Shown here: positions 62,711-64,000 of the stretch, piece by piece
Numbering within the stretch: the stretch's first letter is position 1
Layout of the letters: each line of letters begins with the position of its first letter
NCBI GenBank assembly: GCA_009741485.1
Contig: CM019214.1
Location: 53,027,310-53,091,309, forward strand
From: Malurus cyaneus samueli
Lineage: Eukaryota > Chordata > Aves > Passeriformes > Maluridae
Reading direction: 5' to 3'
Length of the DNA stretch: 64,000 nucleotides
Made by a program: the position numbers and the translations under genes
Notes under the pieces: model-generated
Seen by the model: the letters and a program-made list of their open reading frames with translations, nothing else
Databases searched by the model: none
Told to the model about the DNA's origin: nothing

Positions 62711-64000
62711 AGCATTTCCCACACAGATTCTGCACACATTTTAATTAAAATCCTCTTTCCTAGAAGCAGTGAGCACATCTTAGGAAATCAGGGCAAAACC
62801 AGAGGACACAGCTCACCTCTGTTCTGCCACTTCAGGGATTATTCTTACAGCAATCTACAAACAGGCAAACTCTAAGTGCAGATAAGAGAGTAATTTGACT
62901 GTCTTAGCTCGGTGATTAGATTGCAGACAGAAGTCAGCCATCCTGACCTCTGACTCTGCTTCAAAGCTGCCACCACAGTTATGAACTACTCAGACAGACT
63001 TGGAAATAGGAGGCATGTGAGTGATATCTTACTGTGGAAGCAGAGGGTATTGAATAAGAGCAAAGACAAATTACTCCATTGTAATACTAAAAAGGGTTGG
63101 AATAGGTAATCAGCCATAAATGGTATTTCTGGTCTGCAAAATTAAGGACCTGATTCAAGAAAGCCAAATGTCAGGATTTGCAGCAGTCCAGACAGGCACT
63201 GTAAATGTTCATAAAGGTGGCGAGATGCACATTTATCTGTGCAAAGATCAGCTGATCCACAGGTGCAAAGGGCTGCATTCCCTGGACAGAAGTTTTACAG
63301 GTCTGCTACTCATGGCACAGAAAACTGGCTCCTCAGAGATCCTTTAAGTCTGGCTAACCAGGGCTGCACTTCATGGTACTTTGTTCTCAAACTAGAAGAG
63401 GCAGCAAACAGTCTTCCACTTTCTGTGCCACTCATGGGTCACAGATCCCTGCCAAGCTGTACTGGCACTCTCCATCCTTTAATTATTCTCATTTCTCACA
63501 CCCTTTTCCAATTGCAACATCTCCCTTAGAAGATGTGGGGATCAGAACTCCGCTTAGTGTATCTGCTGTGAAAACACTGAGTTTGTACAGCAGAAAGATA
63601 ATGGGTTTTAAAATTTGATCTATTTTTCCTCCTTAATCATTCCTAGTGTTTTATCTGGCTTTTGATTGTTACTAAGATTATTTTTTTCATTTATCTATCA
63701 TAATTCCAGGGGTTTTCTCAGCAGCAGTACTGACCACCTCAGAGCCTTGTAATTTCACACAATTACAAGACTGGGTTTTCCCCCTGTACTTTTCTTCACA
63801 TCTGTCTATGCAGAATTTCTTTTGCCTTTTTGGTCTGGTCATCCAGACATGTCCAACTTTTTGATGTCATAAACAAGAGTACCACATTCCATCTAACTAC
63901 CTGGTTTGCTTTTCATCCTCTATCAATTACTTTCTCATGCAAATTTTTGTAGAATTCATAGATCTCCAATAACTCTTTCTGTTTTGCTGAAGCAACAGCT

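Larger units (their letters stand above)
54797..64000. other. Gene-free unique DNA
   Basis: About 9 kb without a recognisable gene or dated transposon. It has poly(A)/poly(T) tracts, two short tandem duplications (56065, 58702) and a GC-rich hairpin at 62690. A 184-codon plus-strand frame at 56778-57332 and a 144-codon one at 62441-62875 give no peptide I recognise and lack a clear promoter or splice context. Confidence 0.5.

Noticed and set aside
62441..62875. 144-codon plus-strand frame
   Set aside because: The local GC rise explains the lack of stops. No recognised motif or gene context is present.
1..64000. tRNA, rRNA, microRNA, CRISPR array, operon or phage features
   Set aside because: I looked for B-box-like tRNA motifs, regularly spaced repeats and ribosome-binding-site-led gene series and saw none. 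The repeat content is vertebrate.

Overview
The window is non-coding vertebrate DNA, most likely from a bird. Three things point to this. It contains six 5'-truncated CR1 LINE 3' regions that carry the avian/reptilian CR1 tail and the 'FRLDVRK-FF' ORF2 C-terminus, plus a seventh, internal CR1 fragment. It has one degenerate solo LTR whose internal landmarks match a common avian ERVL-type LTR. The background is A+T-rich and CpG-poor, with no SINE carpet and only short microsatellites. There are no bacterial operons, ribosome binding sites, tRNA or rRNA genes, CRISPR arrays or plasmid features. I recognise no complete protein-coding gene on either strand. The longest open frames (about 180-190 codons) are CR1 tails, antisense to CR1, or unrecognisable.

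Layout. 1-10240 is single-copy-looking AT-rich DNA with short tandem duplications and pyrimidine-rich tracts. A 15-base N gap lies at 10241-10255. 10256-15493 is again without recognisable genes. 15494-22692 holds a 90-bp CR1 scrap and most of the microsatellites: (TA)17, TG/TA/CA, GATA and CA. 22693-26770 is the repeat-rich part, with four CR1 fragments, two of them tail to tail. 26771-50051 is mostly unannotatable unique DNA with one CR1 (about 34.3 kb), an A29 tract and a CA-rich/G4-capable strip at 49.2 kb. 50052-50590 is the solo LTR, containing a G22 run. CR1 copies follow at 51.4 kb (minus strand) and 54.3-54.8 kb (plus strand). The rest, to 64000, is unique-looking DNA with homopolymer runs.

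Nothing here works together as a pathway. The window is best read as intergenic DNA or part of a very large intron. The most useful leads are several open-frame segments bounded by good splice sites on both strands (2.46, 6.45, 14.5, 16.9, 28.9, 41.9 and 47.0 kb). I could not match their peptides to a known protein, their phases do not chain into one transcript, and vertebrate DNA is full of pseudo-exons, so they are listed as findings and not as genes. I found no convincing new biological system.
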